Shown: positions 1-8,666 of the stretch, one piece after another | Layout of the letters: each line of letters opens with the position of its first letter | Numbering within the stretch: the stretch's first letter is position 1 | DNA from: Paracoccaceae bacterium | GTDB lineage: Bacteria > Pseudomonadota > Alphaproteobacteria > Rhodobacterales > Rhodobacteraceae | Assembly: GCA_902573175.1 (NCBI GenBank) | Contig: CACGIS010000012.1 | Location: 1 to 32,118 of the forward strand | Direction: 5' to 3' | Length of the DNA stretch: 32,118 bases | Position numbers and translations under genes: made by a program | Notes under the pieces: generated by a model | The model's database searches: none | What the model was told of the DNA's origin: nothing | What the model saw: the letters and a program-made list of their open reading frames with translations, nothing else

Positions 1-1
1 A

Positions 2-1456
2 GAATTTCCAACAAATAAAATCCCAAAAGAATACATACTTGGCATTGGTGATACTGTAACATTCTCAAGATTGATTGAAAATAATCGATCGAATGATGAA
101 ATAGAAAGTCAGTGGCCAGTAGAGCGTCGCACCTCTAACTATAAATTGGGAATTGGTGACACCCTTGCCCTGACCCTAATCAAGACGACCAAGTCAAACA
201 CACAATTAGCACCTAATGGTGCAAATCAAAACGTTATAGTTACTTCTGAAGAAGTCGATAAGACAATTAATTCAACAGGTCGAATTGGGTCAGATGGCAG
301 TGTTCTGCTATTGGAAGTGGGACGTCTTGAAACGACCGGTAAAAGTTTAAACGAATTGCGATCAGAGGTTAGAAACATCCTAATCCGCAATGGCGTCAGC
401 CCTAGGTTCCAATTGGAGATTGCTGAATTTAAGTCCCAAAATGCTTATTTAACCGTTAATTCAACCTCAACGGTTATAAATTTAAGTGATCAAATCACGA
501 CTTTAAAAGACATTCTATCGTCAGCTAGTGTAGGCTTTCAACCTGGGATAATTACTCGAATAAGGCTTCAGAGAGATGGTAAAGAATTTTCTATATTGCT
601 ACGTGAACTCTACAATGAGAAAGCAAACAATATTGACGTCCAGTCTGGTGATCATATCTTTATCGAAGATAGCTCTTCTGCAATAAATACCACTTCCTCT
701 ATTATAGATAATGAGGGAAGCGTGGTCTTTGAAGGCGTTGGCAAAATAAAAGCTGCAGGACGCACACTCAATGAATTAAAAATGGACATTGAAAATTTAA
801 TGCCATCAGTGCCCGGCTCTCAAAACGCTTTCCAAATCCAGATCACAAATTTTGCTTCACAAAAAGCACTGCTCACATCTCATGGAAAGCCTGGGGTTTT
901 GATCTCAATCACAGACGCCCCTGTAAAACTTTTAGATGTTTTAACACAAAATGGTTTGAGTATTGATGCTATTAGCATCACTCAAATAAAGTTGCAGCGT
1001 CATGGCAAAACTTACAAATTTACACTGGATGATTTGCTAGCTGCAGATGCTCCACACATATATATACAGCAAAAAGACCACGTCGTTACTGAAGCTTTGC
1101 CATATAAAGAAAACAAAGTTTTCATTTTGGGCGGGGTATCTCCCCAAATTTTTAAAATTGATCCTGCCAACCGAGAAACATTAGCTGACGTCTTATTCAC
1201 AAGTGGTGGGCCTTTAAGCGCATCAAGCGCCAAAAGATCAGAGGTATACCTACTCCGAGGCAGTAATCCAGTAGTGGCATTTCATTTAGATGCACAAAGC
1301 CCAACCCGGCTTATCGTAGCAAATGCTATGGAACTTCGACCCAACGACATTCTTTATGTCGCGGAGCAACCGATTATGTCGTTCAATCGAACTCTGGCAA
1401 CGATTGTACCCCTCAGGATTTTATTACGCGATATTCAGGATGAAAATATCCCATAG
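2..1456 (+). CDS. polysaccharide export protein (Wza-like, 5' truncated)
   Basis: The frame is open to the left edge, so the gene starts outside the window; the TTG at 71 is only the first possible start inside it. The product probably belongs to the polysaccharide biosynthesis/export family (Wza/KpsD-like), which forms or extends the periplasmic and outer-membrane channel for capsule or exopolysaccharide. The hallmark Y-x-L-G-I-G-D motif occurs twice near the left edge (YILGIGD near nt 32, YKLGIGD near nt 140). Two similar soluble modules follow (about nt 275-640 and 690-1093), each with a GSV...G(K/R)(S/T)LNEL segment and an F-x-SQ-x-A-x-LT segment, as in Poly_export plus SLBB units. The C-terminus has VFILGGV and a PNDILYVAEQP segment typical of the family. 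The ABC exporter 68 nt downstream on the same strand suggests a polysaccharide export locus continuing to the left. The exported polymer cannot be named. Confidence 0.8.
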   Translation, partial: EFPTNKIPKEYILGIGDTVTFSRLIENNRSNDEIESQWPVERRTSNYKLGIGDTLALTLIKTTKSNTQLAPNGANQNVIVTSEEVDKTINSTGRIGSDGSVLLLEVGRLETTGKSLNELRSEVRNILIRNGVSPRFQLEIAEFKSQNAYLTVNSTSTVINLSDQITTLKDILSSASVGFQPGIITRIRLQRDGKEFSILLRELYNEKANNIDVQSGDHIFIEDSSSAINTTSSIIDNEGSVVFEGVGKIKAAGRTLNELKMDIENLMPSVPGSQNAFQIQITNFASQKALLTSHGKPGVLISITDAPVKLLDVLTQNGLSIDAISITQIKLQRHGKTYKFTLDDLLAADAPHIYIQQKDHVVTEALPYKENKVFILGGVSPQIFKIDPANRETLADVLFTSGGPLSASSAKRSEVYLLRGSNPVVAFHLDAQSPTRLIVANAMELRPNDILYVAEQPIMSFNRTLATIVPLRILLRDIQDENIP

Positions 1457-1524
1457 CATCAAATCATAATCGCCAATTGATTAACAAAAAAAACATGATA
1501 TTAAGCCGAAAGTCATCACAATAA

Positions 1525-3294
1525 TTGGACTTCATTTTGCTTAATCGTTTTTTTTCTGAACGTGATAAACAAAACCTAAACTGGTTTTGGAATAGCTACA
1601 TCCGCTCTAGAGCAAAATGGCTATTACTTGTGTTTTTTTTGATTATCTTCCAGGGTTTTGTGTATCAACAGTTCCTCGTTCTTACTGAGTCAGGTCTAAG
1701 AGTTATTTTTGCAAATGGTACATTTAGAGAGCTTATCTGGGTCTGCTTAGCTATTCTTATAATTTTTTCAGTAAGAGCCTTTACCAGCTTCGTTATTCCA
1801 ACAATTTCTGCTAAACTATCTACATCAGCTCTTTTTGAACTCAGGCACGATTTGACACAACACATATTGCGATTGCCCCAATCATACTTTGATAAAAAAA
1901 GTTCCGGAGATCTCATTTTAAGGCTTGTTAACCAGGTGCAAGAATTAAGTACTTTCGTAGGCCAAACAACAGTCAAAGCAATGCGGGACACTGCAACTGT
2001 AGTGATCGTTTCTGGCTATCTAGTTTACAAAAATATTTTATTGTTCAGCATTGCACTGGTTGTCATACCGCTGATCGCACTTTTGATGATTGCAGTGGTT
2101 AGGCGCGTCAGAAAAATACAAGCTTTAGCTGAAACAGCTATCGGAAAATTTATTGCTAACATTGATGAGATGAAAACTGGGATGCGCACGACAAAAATGA
2201 CAGCCCAGGAAGAGGCGGAAGCCCAACGCATTTCGGGATCGGCAAATTTGATAAGAGCATATACTTACAAACTGATGCGAACACATGCATTAACACCACC
2301 AGTAATCGATTTGTCTTCTGCATTCGTTTATATGTTAGTAGTTGGTGGCGGCGGCTATATGGCTCTTTCTGACCAATTTGACATGGATGGTGCTTCAATA
2401 ATTGCTTTTCTTATTGGCTTAGTTATAGTTTTTGATCCTGCAAGAAATGTCGCTCAATTTTTCACGCAACTTCAGTCCTCTCTAATCTTGCTGGAAAGCG
2501 TGCATTCAATTTTTGATGTTGAGGCAGAACAACTAAATTCAGGGCCGAGTTATAATGACAATAGCAAGCCCGTTGCTATCAAGCTCGAAAATGTAAATTT
2601 CAATTATACTTCTAATTCTGCAACGCTAAAAAATATAACTATGGATTTCGAACCTGGAACAAAAAATGCAATTGTGGGAAGCACTGGTTCAGGTAAGACA
2701 ACTATCCTAAGCCTCATAGGCAGACTTTATGAACTAGGCTCCGGAACAATAAAGTTTAATGGCGATGATATAAGTAAATTAAGTATATCTTCAGTAAGAG
2801 ACCAAATTACAATCGTTTCACAGGATATAGTTATTTTTGACCAATCTTTAGAAGACAACATTCGTTATGCTGACCCATTGGCAACTAGAGAGATGATAAT
2901 TGAAGCCGCGAAGAAGGCCAAAATAGATAAACTATTACTTGAGCGAAAAGAAAGTCCAGTTGGTCCAAATGGCAGCCAACTATCAGGAGGACAAAAGCAA
3001 CGAATTGCCCTAGCTAGAGCTTTTCTAAAACCAGCATCTATTTTATTACTAGACGAGGCTACCTCCGCGCTAGACTCTGTTACAGAAGCCAGCGTAGCAA
3101 GATCATTAAATAAGCTTGGAGAAAATACAACCACCATAGTTGTTGCTCATAAACTTAGTAGCATTGAAGATGCTGATACAATATTCGTTTTGGACGATGG
3201 TAATCTTGTGGAGTTTGGCACTCATTCAGAATTACTGAAAAAGAAAAAACATTATGCAGCAATGGTAAATGCACAAAATAAAAAAAGTCAGTAA
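1525..3294 (+). CDS. ABC transporter, fused permease and ATPase (exporter type)
   Basis: A 589-residue half-transporter of the MsbA/HlyB-type exporter class, expected to work as an inner-membrane homodimer. Residues about 30-320 hold the hydrophobic exporter transmembrane domain with around six helices. Residues about 345-580 form the nucleotide-binding domain: Walker A GSTGSGKTT (near 385), signature LSGGQKQR (near 486), Walker B ILLLDEATSALD (near 507) and the H-loop in VVAHKLSS. No N-terminal C39 peptidase domain is present. The start is a TTG with no convincing Shine-Dalgarno, so another TTG at 1537 is possible. It follows the Wza-like gene by 68 nt and probably exports part of the same glycan pathway, although lipid or peptide substrates are not excluded. 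Its stop lies 4 nt from the stop of the convergent downstream gene. Confidence 0.85.
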   Translation: MDFILLNRFFSERDKQNLNWFWNSYIRSRAKWLLLVFFLIIFQGFVYQQFLVLTESGLRVIFANGTFRELIWVCLAILIIFSVRAFTSFVIPTISAKLSTSALFELRHDLTQHILRLPQSYFDKKSSGDLILRLVNQVQELSTFVGQTTVKAMRDTATVVIVSGYLVYKNILLFSIALVVIPLIALLMIAVVRRVRKIQALAETAIGKFIANIDEMKTGMRTTKMTAQEEAEAQRISGSANLIRAYTYKLMRTHALTPPVIDLSSAFVYMLVVGGGGYMALSDQFDMDGASIIAFLIGLVIVFDPARNVAQFFTQLQSSLILLESVHSIFDVEAEQLNSGPSYNDNSKPVAIKLENVNFNYTSNSATLKNITMDFEPGTKNAIVGSTGSGKTTILSLIGRLYELGSGTIKFNGDDISKLSISSVRDQITIVSQDIVIFDQSLEDNIRYADPLATREMIIEAAKKAKIDKLLLERKESPVGPNGSQLSGGQKQRIALARAFLKPASILLLDEATSALDSVTEASVARSLNKLGENTTTIVVAHKLSSIEDADTIFVLDDGNLVEFGTHSELLKKKKHYAAMVNAQNKKSQ

Positions 3295-3298
3295 CGAG

Positions 3299-4903
3299 TT
3301 AGCAAACTGGCTGAAACGACGATTGATCAACCCGATCCCAATAAACGCTTAATCTCGCATCTTCAACGCTTTCACCCCTTATAAGAGCTCCATTTTCCAC
3401 TTTCGGATAAATTTGATCTGCAAGCTTAATTTGACTGGCAGAGAGCCTTCTCACAATATGTCTTCGATTTAATTCACTAGGATGGGCCAAACCTGCAGCT
3501 TCCAAAAGTTCTTTAAGTGCAAACCTTGTATTTTTGTGGAAATTGTAAACGCGTTCAGTACGATCTTTTACATCAATAACCCGGTACCTTTTAGGATCCA
3601 TTGTTGCCACTCCAGTTGGGCAATGCCCTGACGCACAGTCTCTTGCTTGAATACATCCGATTGAAAACATGAAAGGACGAGCCATGTTGCACCAATCAGC
3701 TCCAATTGCACAAACCCTCACAATATCGTAGGCACTCACGATTTTACCTGAGGCGGCAATTTTCACTCTATCGCGCAGACCGGCACCGATTAAGGCATTA
3801 TCAACAAATACTATTGCATCTCTAAGAGGGCTTCCTAAATGATCCGTAAATTCTACTGGAGCTGCACCCGTGCCCCCTTCTGATCCATCAACGGTTATAA
3901 AATCTAAATATATATCGACCTGAACCATTGCTTTAATTATAGCAATGAATTCCCAAGGATGACCTATACAAAGTTTAATACCAACTGGTTTTCCTCCTGA
4001 TAAATCCCTCAATTTTTTTACAAACCTTAATAGTTCGCCTGGTGTAGAAAACTCAGAATGTTTATGTGGTGAAATTACGTCCTGATAAGCTGGGACGTTG
4101 CGCGCTTCCGCGATCTCAGGTGAAACCTTTGCTCCTAAAAGCATTCCACCATGACCAGGCTTAGCACCTTGGCTCAATTTTATCTCTATCATTTTTACTT
4201 GTTTAAGTTTGGCTTTTTCAGCAAATTGAATTTCGTCAAATTTACCATCTTGAGTTCTACAGCCAAAGTAGCCTGTTGATATCTGCCAAATTGTATCGCC
4301 TCCGCCTCTCTCATGATATTTCGATAAGGAGCCTTCACCAGTATTATGAGCAAACCCCCCCTTTTTTGCACCGGCCGAGAAGGACTGAATAGCCTTTGGT
4401 GAAATTGAACCAAAGCTAGTTCCAGAAATATTTAGAACTGAAATGTCATATGCATTCTTACCTTCTCCTATTCTAATTCTAAAATTATCATCTTCGATTT
4501 TTGATGGGCAAATTGAATGATTTAACCAGTTAAAATCTTCCAAATATTGATTTTCATCAGAACCAAAAGGTCGCGCAGCTAATATTTTTTTGGAGCGCTG
4601 ATACACCATCGATCTTTGGTTTCTTGAATAAGGCAATTCGTCACTGTCAGCTTCCCAAAAGTATTGTCTTAACTCAGGCCTTATTGCTTCAAATATAAAT
4701 CTAAATCTCCCAATTAAAGGAAAGTTTCCCAAGACTGCTCTTTTTTTCTGTGAATAGTCGACTAGCCCTGTCAGAAACAAAAAAAAGGAAGCAGTCGCTA
4801 AAATGAACCAAAGGCTACCAAATAAAATACCCATGCCAATAAAAAATGCCGTAGCCGCACCAGTGTAAAAAAGGGCAGAATATCTTCCCCAAACCAACTC
4901 CAT
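3299..4903 (-). CDS. FMN-binding glutamate synthase-family protein, membrane-anchored
   Basis: This matches the stand-alone synthase (GltB domain 2-like) family, without the glutaminase domain of true GltB. The start is chosen at ATG 4903 because GGAG lies 8 nt upstream; the frame extends to a TTG at 4963 but has no ribosome site there. Two hydrophobic stretches in the first ~50 residues (around YTGAATAFFIGMGIL and WFILATASFFLFLTG) predict membrane anchoring. The body has GAKPGHGGMLLG, a VDGSEGGTGAAP FMN/substrate loop and the iron-sulfur motif C-x5-C-x4-C in GCIQARDCASGHCPTG (near residues 415-427), the same spacing as the 3Fe-4S cluster of glutamate synthases. The family is FMN-dependent, but the true substrate of these membrane-bound versions is not established. 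It is the last gene of the minus-strand run and may be transcribed with the TPR gene. Confidence 0.85.
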   Translation of the reverse strand: MELVWGRYSALFYTGAATAFFIGMGILFGSLWFILATASFFLFLTGLVDYSQKKRAVLGNFPLIGRFRFIFEAIRPELRQYFWEADSDELPYSRNQRSMVYQRSKKILAARPFGSDENQYLEDFNWLNHSICPSKIEDDNFRIRIGEGKNAYDISVLNISGTSFGSISPKAIQSFSAGAKKGGFAHNTGEGSLSKYHERGGGDTIWQISTGYFGCRTQDGKFDEIQFAEKAKLKQVKMIEIKLSQGAKPGHGGMLLGAKVSPEIAEARNVPAYQDVISPHKHSEFSTPGELLRFVKKLRDLSGGKPVGIKLCIGHPWEFIAIIKAMVQVDIYLDFITVDGSEGGTGAAPVEFTDHLGSPLRDAIVFVDNALIGAGLRDRVKIAASGKIVSAYDIVRVCAIGADWCNMARPFMFSIGCIQARDCASGHCPTGVATMDPKRYRVIDVKDRTERVYNFHKNTRFALKELLEAAGLAHPSELNRRHIVRRLSASQIKLADQIYPKVENGALIRGESVEDARLSVYWDRVDQSSFQPVC

Positions 4904-5034
4904 ATTATTAACTCCAGTCTCTATCGCCTTCATTGAATGACTAAATTTAGTGTTAATCAACAAAATTATTTAAAGAGGTGATCTTGTTAAAAGCACCCGC
5001 TTATAGGAAATTTAGCAAAGTTTTAAATTTAGCT

Positions 5035-6318
5035 TTATGACCCAGATATGGCCTCAATAGGAGCTTTCTCATAAAAAACCGGTCGACGCTCCAAAAGAAT
5101 TTTTTGCGCATTTGCCTTATTACCAGTCCGCAACAGAACATTTACATATGTAAATTCAAGTAGATCCCTTTGAGCTCTACTTCCCCCAAAACGTTCAAAT
5201 TCAGATGACGCAGTTTCTAGCTCTTCTTTTGCTTTATCCCATTTATTTTCAGATATAGCCCCCCAAGCTTTCGCAACTGCTGGAACAATATCACCAGCAA
5301 AACCACTATTTCCTTCAATCAATTTGCTTAGATATTCTTCGTTTCCCGCCATTGCATGAGCTAACGCAGCATGAATATCTACAAAACTTTGACCCATAGT
5401 CGGAAATTTCTCTGCAGCATATTTACTTAATTTAAGCCAGCGTTCAGCAGAAACATTATATCCTGCAAGTTCTGCACGGTAGTAAATCGATGCTGTGTCA
5501 GTAAGTGCATTTATTGGTAAACTACTCCCTTTTTCATTCGAAACAGAAGCATCCACGATCTCCCACATTGCACTCTCATCACCATCATACAGAGCCCATA
5601 AAGCTTGATGCCAACTCAAGTGACCATGTAACAATGAACGGCGATCATAGTTTGGCATCCAGGCAGCTAAGTAATCACGCCCTGCCGAAACTTCATTTTC
5701 TTCGTAAAGGATATGTGCAAAAAAATGCGCAGCATTAGCATTTCGAGGATTTAAATTTAAAGCTTTTTCCATCAGCTGCATCGACTTTAGTGTTTGCCCG
5801 GTCTCACACAGCGAAATTGCGTGCATGGACATCATCCACCAATCCTCGCCGTACTCCGGCAGGAGTTTTGCAGTATATTCTAGCAGATCATTTTCACGAC
5901 CTATTTCCCCTGAAAAACCAATCAATCCAAAAACACTCGTACTCATCTGCGCAATCATCGCATCTCTTGGCCATTCCGATACGTGGTTTTGAACTGCCAT
6001 TCTTGCTTTTTTAGCTTCACCTGAAAGAAGAAGCTCACAGCATAAAAAATGGGATTTTTCACGATCAGTTGTTCCCTCTAATAAATTTCTCGCTTTTCCA
6101 AGAGCGGTTTTAGCGTCAGCAATTTGGCCTGAACTCATTAACGCTCTGGCGACACCTAGATATGCTAGGATAAAATTCGGATCTGCTTCGATTGCTTGAG
6201 AAAAGGCCTCCTGAGCACCATAATTTGCACTTAAAAAGGCACGCAAGCCAATATCATAACTGTCCCTAGCAAGCCCAGTACTTGTTGTTAGTTGGTTTCC
6301 ATAAAAGTCAGTCAGCAT
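5035..6318 (-). CDS. tetratricopeptide repeat protein 38 (TTC38) family protein
   Basis: A 427-residue helical-repeat protein with no signal peptide or membrane segment, so probably cytoplasmic. Tetratricopeptide-like repeats are visible from the N-terminus (FSQAIEADPNFILAYLGVAR, then ALNLNPRNANAAHFFAHILY). The segments MSTSVFGLIGFSG, DWWMMSMHAISLCETG and GHLSWHQALWALYDGD are what I associate with the TTC38 family rather than generic TPR proteins. Biochemical function in bacteria is unknown. It sits between the dehydrogenase gene (31 nt gap) and the glutamate synthase-like gene on the same strand, which suggests a link to that pathway, perhaps as a scaffold or an enzyme of unknown reaction. 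The start is ATG at 6318 with only a weak, distant GGAAAG upstream. Confidence 0.8.
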   Translation of the reverse strand: MLTDFYGNQLTTSTGLARDSYDIGLRAFLSANYGAQEAFSQAIEADPNFILAYLGVARALMSSGQIADAKTALGKARNLLEGTTDREKSHFLCCELLLSGEAKKARMAVQNHVSEWPRDAMIAQMSTSVFGLIGFSGEIGRENDLLEYTAKLLPEYGEDWWMMSMHAISLCETGQTLKSMQLMEKALNLNPRNANAAHFFAHILYEENEVSAGRDYLAAWMPNYDRRSLLHGHLSWHQALWALYDGDESAMWEIVDASVSNEKGSSLPINALTDTASIYYRAELAGYNVSAERWLKLSKYAAEKFPTMGQSFVDIHAALAHAMAGNEEYLSKLIEGNSGFAGDIVPAVAKAWGAISENKWDKAKEELETASSEFERFGGSRAQRDLLEFTYVNVLLRTGNKANAQKILLERRPVFYEKAPIEAISGS

Positions 6319-6349
6319 AATTTTTTATAATACTTTCCGAAAAAGAAAT

Positions 6350-7279
6350 TCACAGCTTGTTTTCTTTTTTAATTTTTAAAATTTCAATCAAACTATTATC
6401 ACGTTTGGTTTTTAATTCGGATATATCATGATTTTGACTTTCTATACCGTGAATAAGTTTTTCTTTTAATTCTGGTGTCAAAGATGATTGCCCTAACGTC
6501 TTCCAACGTACTTCCTGAGATGGGCCTAAATGTTCGAGGTAATACCTATACCCCCCCTCACCTCCACCAAGGTGATAATTCATATGGGGTCCAAGCAGTG
6601 CAAGACGCAGTCCAGGACCATTTGACATAACGGTATCCACATCCTCAACATCTGCAACGCCTTCAGATACAAGATATACAGCCTCTCTGTATAAAGCGGA
6701 TGTTAGTCGATTAGCTAAATGACCTCGCATCTCTTTTTTAATCTGAACTGGAACCCTCTGAAGAGAGTTATAGAAGGACTTTGCTCGACTGCTTATTTCT
6801 TGACTGAAGACTTTCCCCAAAACGATTTCCACAACAGGTATCAAATGAGGAGGGTTCATGGGGTGTCCTACAATGATTCTATCAGGCGTGGTGCACCCAT
6901 TCTGGAGTTCTGACGGCATAAAAGATGAAGTGCTTGAAGAAATTACGGTGTCTGAGGAAATAATTTTTTCAATCTTTGAAATTATATTTTGCTTTAAAGA
7001 AAGATCTTCCGGGCAATTTTCTTGAATAAAAGTAGTAAACTTTAAATCATCTATTTCATTGGAAAATTTTACTTCTTTTTTATTTTTGAGATCATCAAAT
7101 AATAGATCTAATGATTCCCATATTTTACTAATTTCTTGATGGGCTAAATGTTGCTTCTTCAGATATGGATCATAGACTGTCGTCTCGTATCCAAAAGCAG
7201 AAAAAAGACCAGCCCAGCTCATCCCAATCAGACCAGCACCCACGACGCCTATTTGATTTTCATCCTGAGCCGCTTTCAA
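6350..7279 (-). CDS. 3-hydroxyacyl-CoA dehydrogenase-family NAD-dependent dehydrogenase
   Basis: A 309-residue NAD-dependent dehydrogenase of the short 3-hydroxyacyl-CoA dehydrogenase superfamily, which includes L-carnitine dehydrogenase, L-gulonate 3-dehydrogenase and lambda-crystallin. The Rossmann fold opens with GVVGAGLIGMSWAGLF. The catalytic histidine is H139 in GHPMNPPHLIPVVE, with the partner glutamate in the same motif, and SSSTSSF supplies the conserved serine. The C-terminal helical domain starts at about ANRLTSALYREA. The HPMNPPHL form points to the carnitine/gulonate dehydrogenase branch rather than fatty-acid beta-oxidation, so oxidation of a small 3-hydroxy acid is likely; the substrate is not determined. 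The TTG start has AAAGGA about 11 nt upstream. It lies 29 nt after the PhyH gene and 31 nt before the TTC38 gene, so co-transcription is likely. Confidence 0.82.
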   Translation of the reverse strand: MKAAQDENQIGVVGAGLIGMSWAGLFSAFGYETTVYDPYLKKQHLAHQEISKIWESLDLLFDDLKNKKEVKFSNEIDDLKFTTFIQENCPEDLSLKQNIISKIEKIISSDTVISSSTSSFMPSELQNGCTTPDRIIVGHPMNPPHLIPVVEIVLGKVFSQEISSRAKSFYNSLQRVPVQIKKEMRGHLANRLTSALYREAVYLVSEGVADVEDVDTVMSNGPGLRLALLGPHMNYHLGGGEGGYRYYLEHLGPSQEVRWKTLGQSSLTPELKEKLIHGIESQNHDISELKTKRDNSLIEILKIKKENKL

Positions 7280-7308
7280 TTTAATTCTGATCCTTTAACT
7301 CTAAAATA

Positions 7309-8490
7309 TTAGGCTATTTTTCTACTTTCCATCAATTTGAGTTGGCTTTCAAATTCAGCTTTTGCCATTTTACTCTCAAGGGCCCGCAAAAATAATGCCT
7401 GCTGAGTTTCAGGGGCAAGTCCACCAACGGGTGGGTCATTATCAAGATTAGTTGGGAAAGAATACCCTTCAGCAGTCGCAGCGATTGCTGCTTTTATTTC
7501 AGAAATCGAAAGTGATTGTTTTTCAAGATGTTTCGCCGCAATTGGATAGGTCAAAACACACATTTTAGCGCGATCGATCGTTTCCATTGCTCGGCCAAAT
7601 GCTGAAGATACTTGCAGTAAATTCGCCATTCTATGAATGTTTGAGCTTACATTTGAACCAGCACCATGAAATAAGGCAGGGCTGAAAAATAGTGCGTCTC
7701 CCTTGCTTAAAGAAAGCTGAACATAGCGCGCCTCAAACACCTGTCGGAAATCTTCCCTACGCCAAGCGGCATACCCTGGAAGATAAGCTTGAGAGAACGG
7801 AAGAAGTTTAGTGGGGCCACTTTCAACTGGCATATCACAGTGCGCTATTGCTCCTTGCAAGGTTAAAGCTGGTGATAATTCGTGGACATGGCTAGGATAT
7901 AATGCGCTCTCTTCAGCTGTCTGAAAACCTAAATGGTAATCTCTATGTGCCTGCTGAGCATCCCCACCCGGATGTACCAAATTCACTTGGGCCGTCATTT
8001 GATAATTTGGCCCCAACCACGCTTCACACGCAGCCTGAATAGCCGAATTGGCAAAATACCTTAAGAAGACATCCGGTGAGCTTTCACATAATTTTTGCAG
8101 TGAATTCCATATTCTATCATTTGCTCCAGCTGCTGCGAAGTGATCTGCTCCGCCGCCACTTTTAAGTTTTTCATCAGCAATAATACCGTTATAAAGCTGA
8201 GTTGCTTCATCAATTGCTGATGTGTCTCGATAAGCTTTGCGGAGTACTATCGCGCCCGAACTTTCTCTGAGAACCCATGCCCATTCCGCCATCAACTCAT
8301 TTCTTAATGTTTCACTTTGAAAAATATTTTGTAGTTCTTCGATATCATAAATGGGAATGTTTTTTTGAATTTCTTTAGCATGTGGAACAGCGTCGATTGC
8401 TAAATTTTGATCAATAATTTTTTGGAAATCGGATAAATTACATTCTTTAGAATGATAATATCCAGGGCTTACTTTATTTATGTCTTTCAT
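7309..8490 (-). CDS. phytanoyl-CoA dioxygenase (PhyH) family oxygenase
   Basis: A 393-residue non-haem Fe(II)/2-oxoglutarate-dependent oxygenase of the PhyH family. The 2-His-1-carboxylate triad is visible as HRDYHLGF (H182, D184) and LFHGAGSN (H275). GDALFFSPALFHG and SGPTKLLPFSQAY are also typical of the double-stranded beta-helix core. The protein is longer than the usual ~280 residues because of about 120 extra residues at the N-terminus. It begins the minus-strand cluster: dehydrogenase and TTC38 genes follow at short spacing. A hydroxylation step followed by oxidation of the new hydroxyl by the dehydrogenase is a reasonable inference, but the substrate is unknown. The ATG start at 8490 has AAAGGGTG upstream. 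It is divergent from the glycosyltransferase gene. Confidence 0.85.
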   Translation of the reverse strand: MKDINKVSPGYYHSKECNLSDFQKIIDQNLAIDAVPHAKEIQKNIPIYDIEELQNIFQSETLRNELMAEWAWVLRESSGAIVLRKAYRDTSAIDEATQLYNGIIADEKLKSGGGADHFAAAGANDRIWNSLQKLCESSPDVFLRYFANSAIQAACEAWLGPNYQMTAQVNLVHPGGDAQQAHRDYHLGFQTAEESALYPSHVHELSPALTLQGAIAHCDMPVESGPTKLLPFSQAYLPGYAAWRREDFRQVFEARYVQLSLSKGDALFFSPALFHGAGSNVSSNIHRMANLLQVSSAFGRAMETIDRAKMCVLTYPIAAKHLEKQSLSISEIKAAIAATAEGYSFPTNLDNDPPVGGLAPETQQALFLRALESKMAKAEFESQLKLMESRKIA

Positions 8491-8666
8491 AGCCGGGCAC
8501 CCTTTAATTTAATTTACTGATTAGCTTGAATTTATAAAGTAAACGTTGACAAACTTCAATTCAGAGATCGTCTTAGTGATGACCGTAGTTTATTAAGTAC
8601 TACTACCGCAATAAGAATTAAGCGTATAAAACTTACGCATCAACTTATTTGAGAAACCTAGATTTT
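8491..8666. promoter_or_regulatory. divergent intergenic region between PhyH and glycosyltransferase genes
   Basis: This stretch must carry promoters for both directions. On the plus strand there is TTGACA at 8546-8551, but no good -10 at 16-18 nt. A small inverted repeat GCGTA/TACGC (8622-8626 and 8634-8638) lies just before the glycosyltransferase start. No known RNA element is recognised. Confidence 0.3.

Noticed and set aside
8622-8638. GCGTA/TACGC repeat before the glycosyltransferase gene as an operator
   Set aside because: Only five pairs and no second copy seen nearby.
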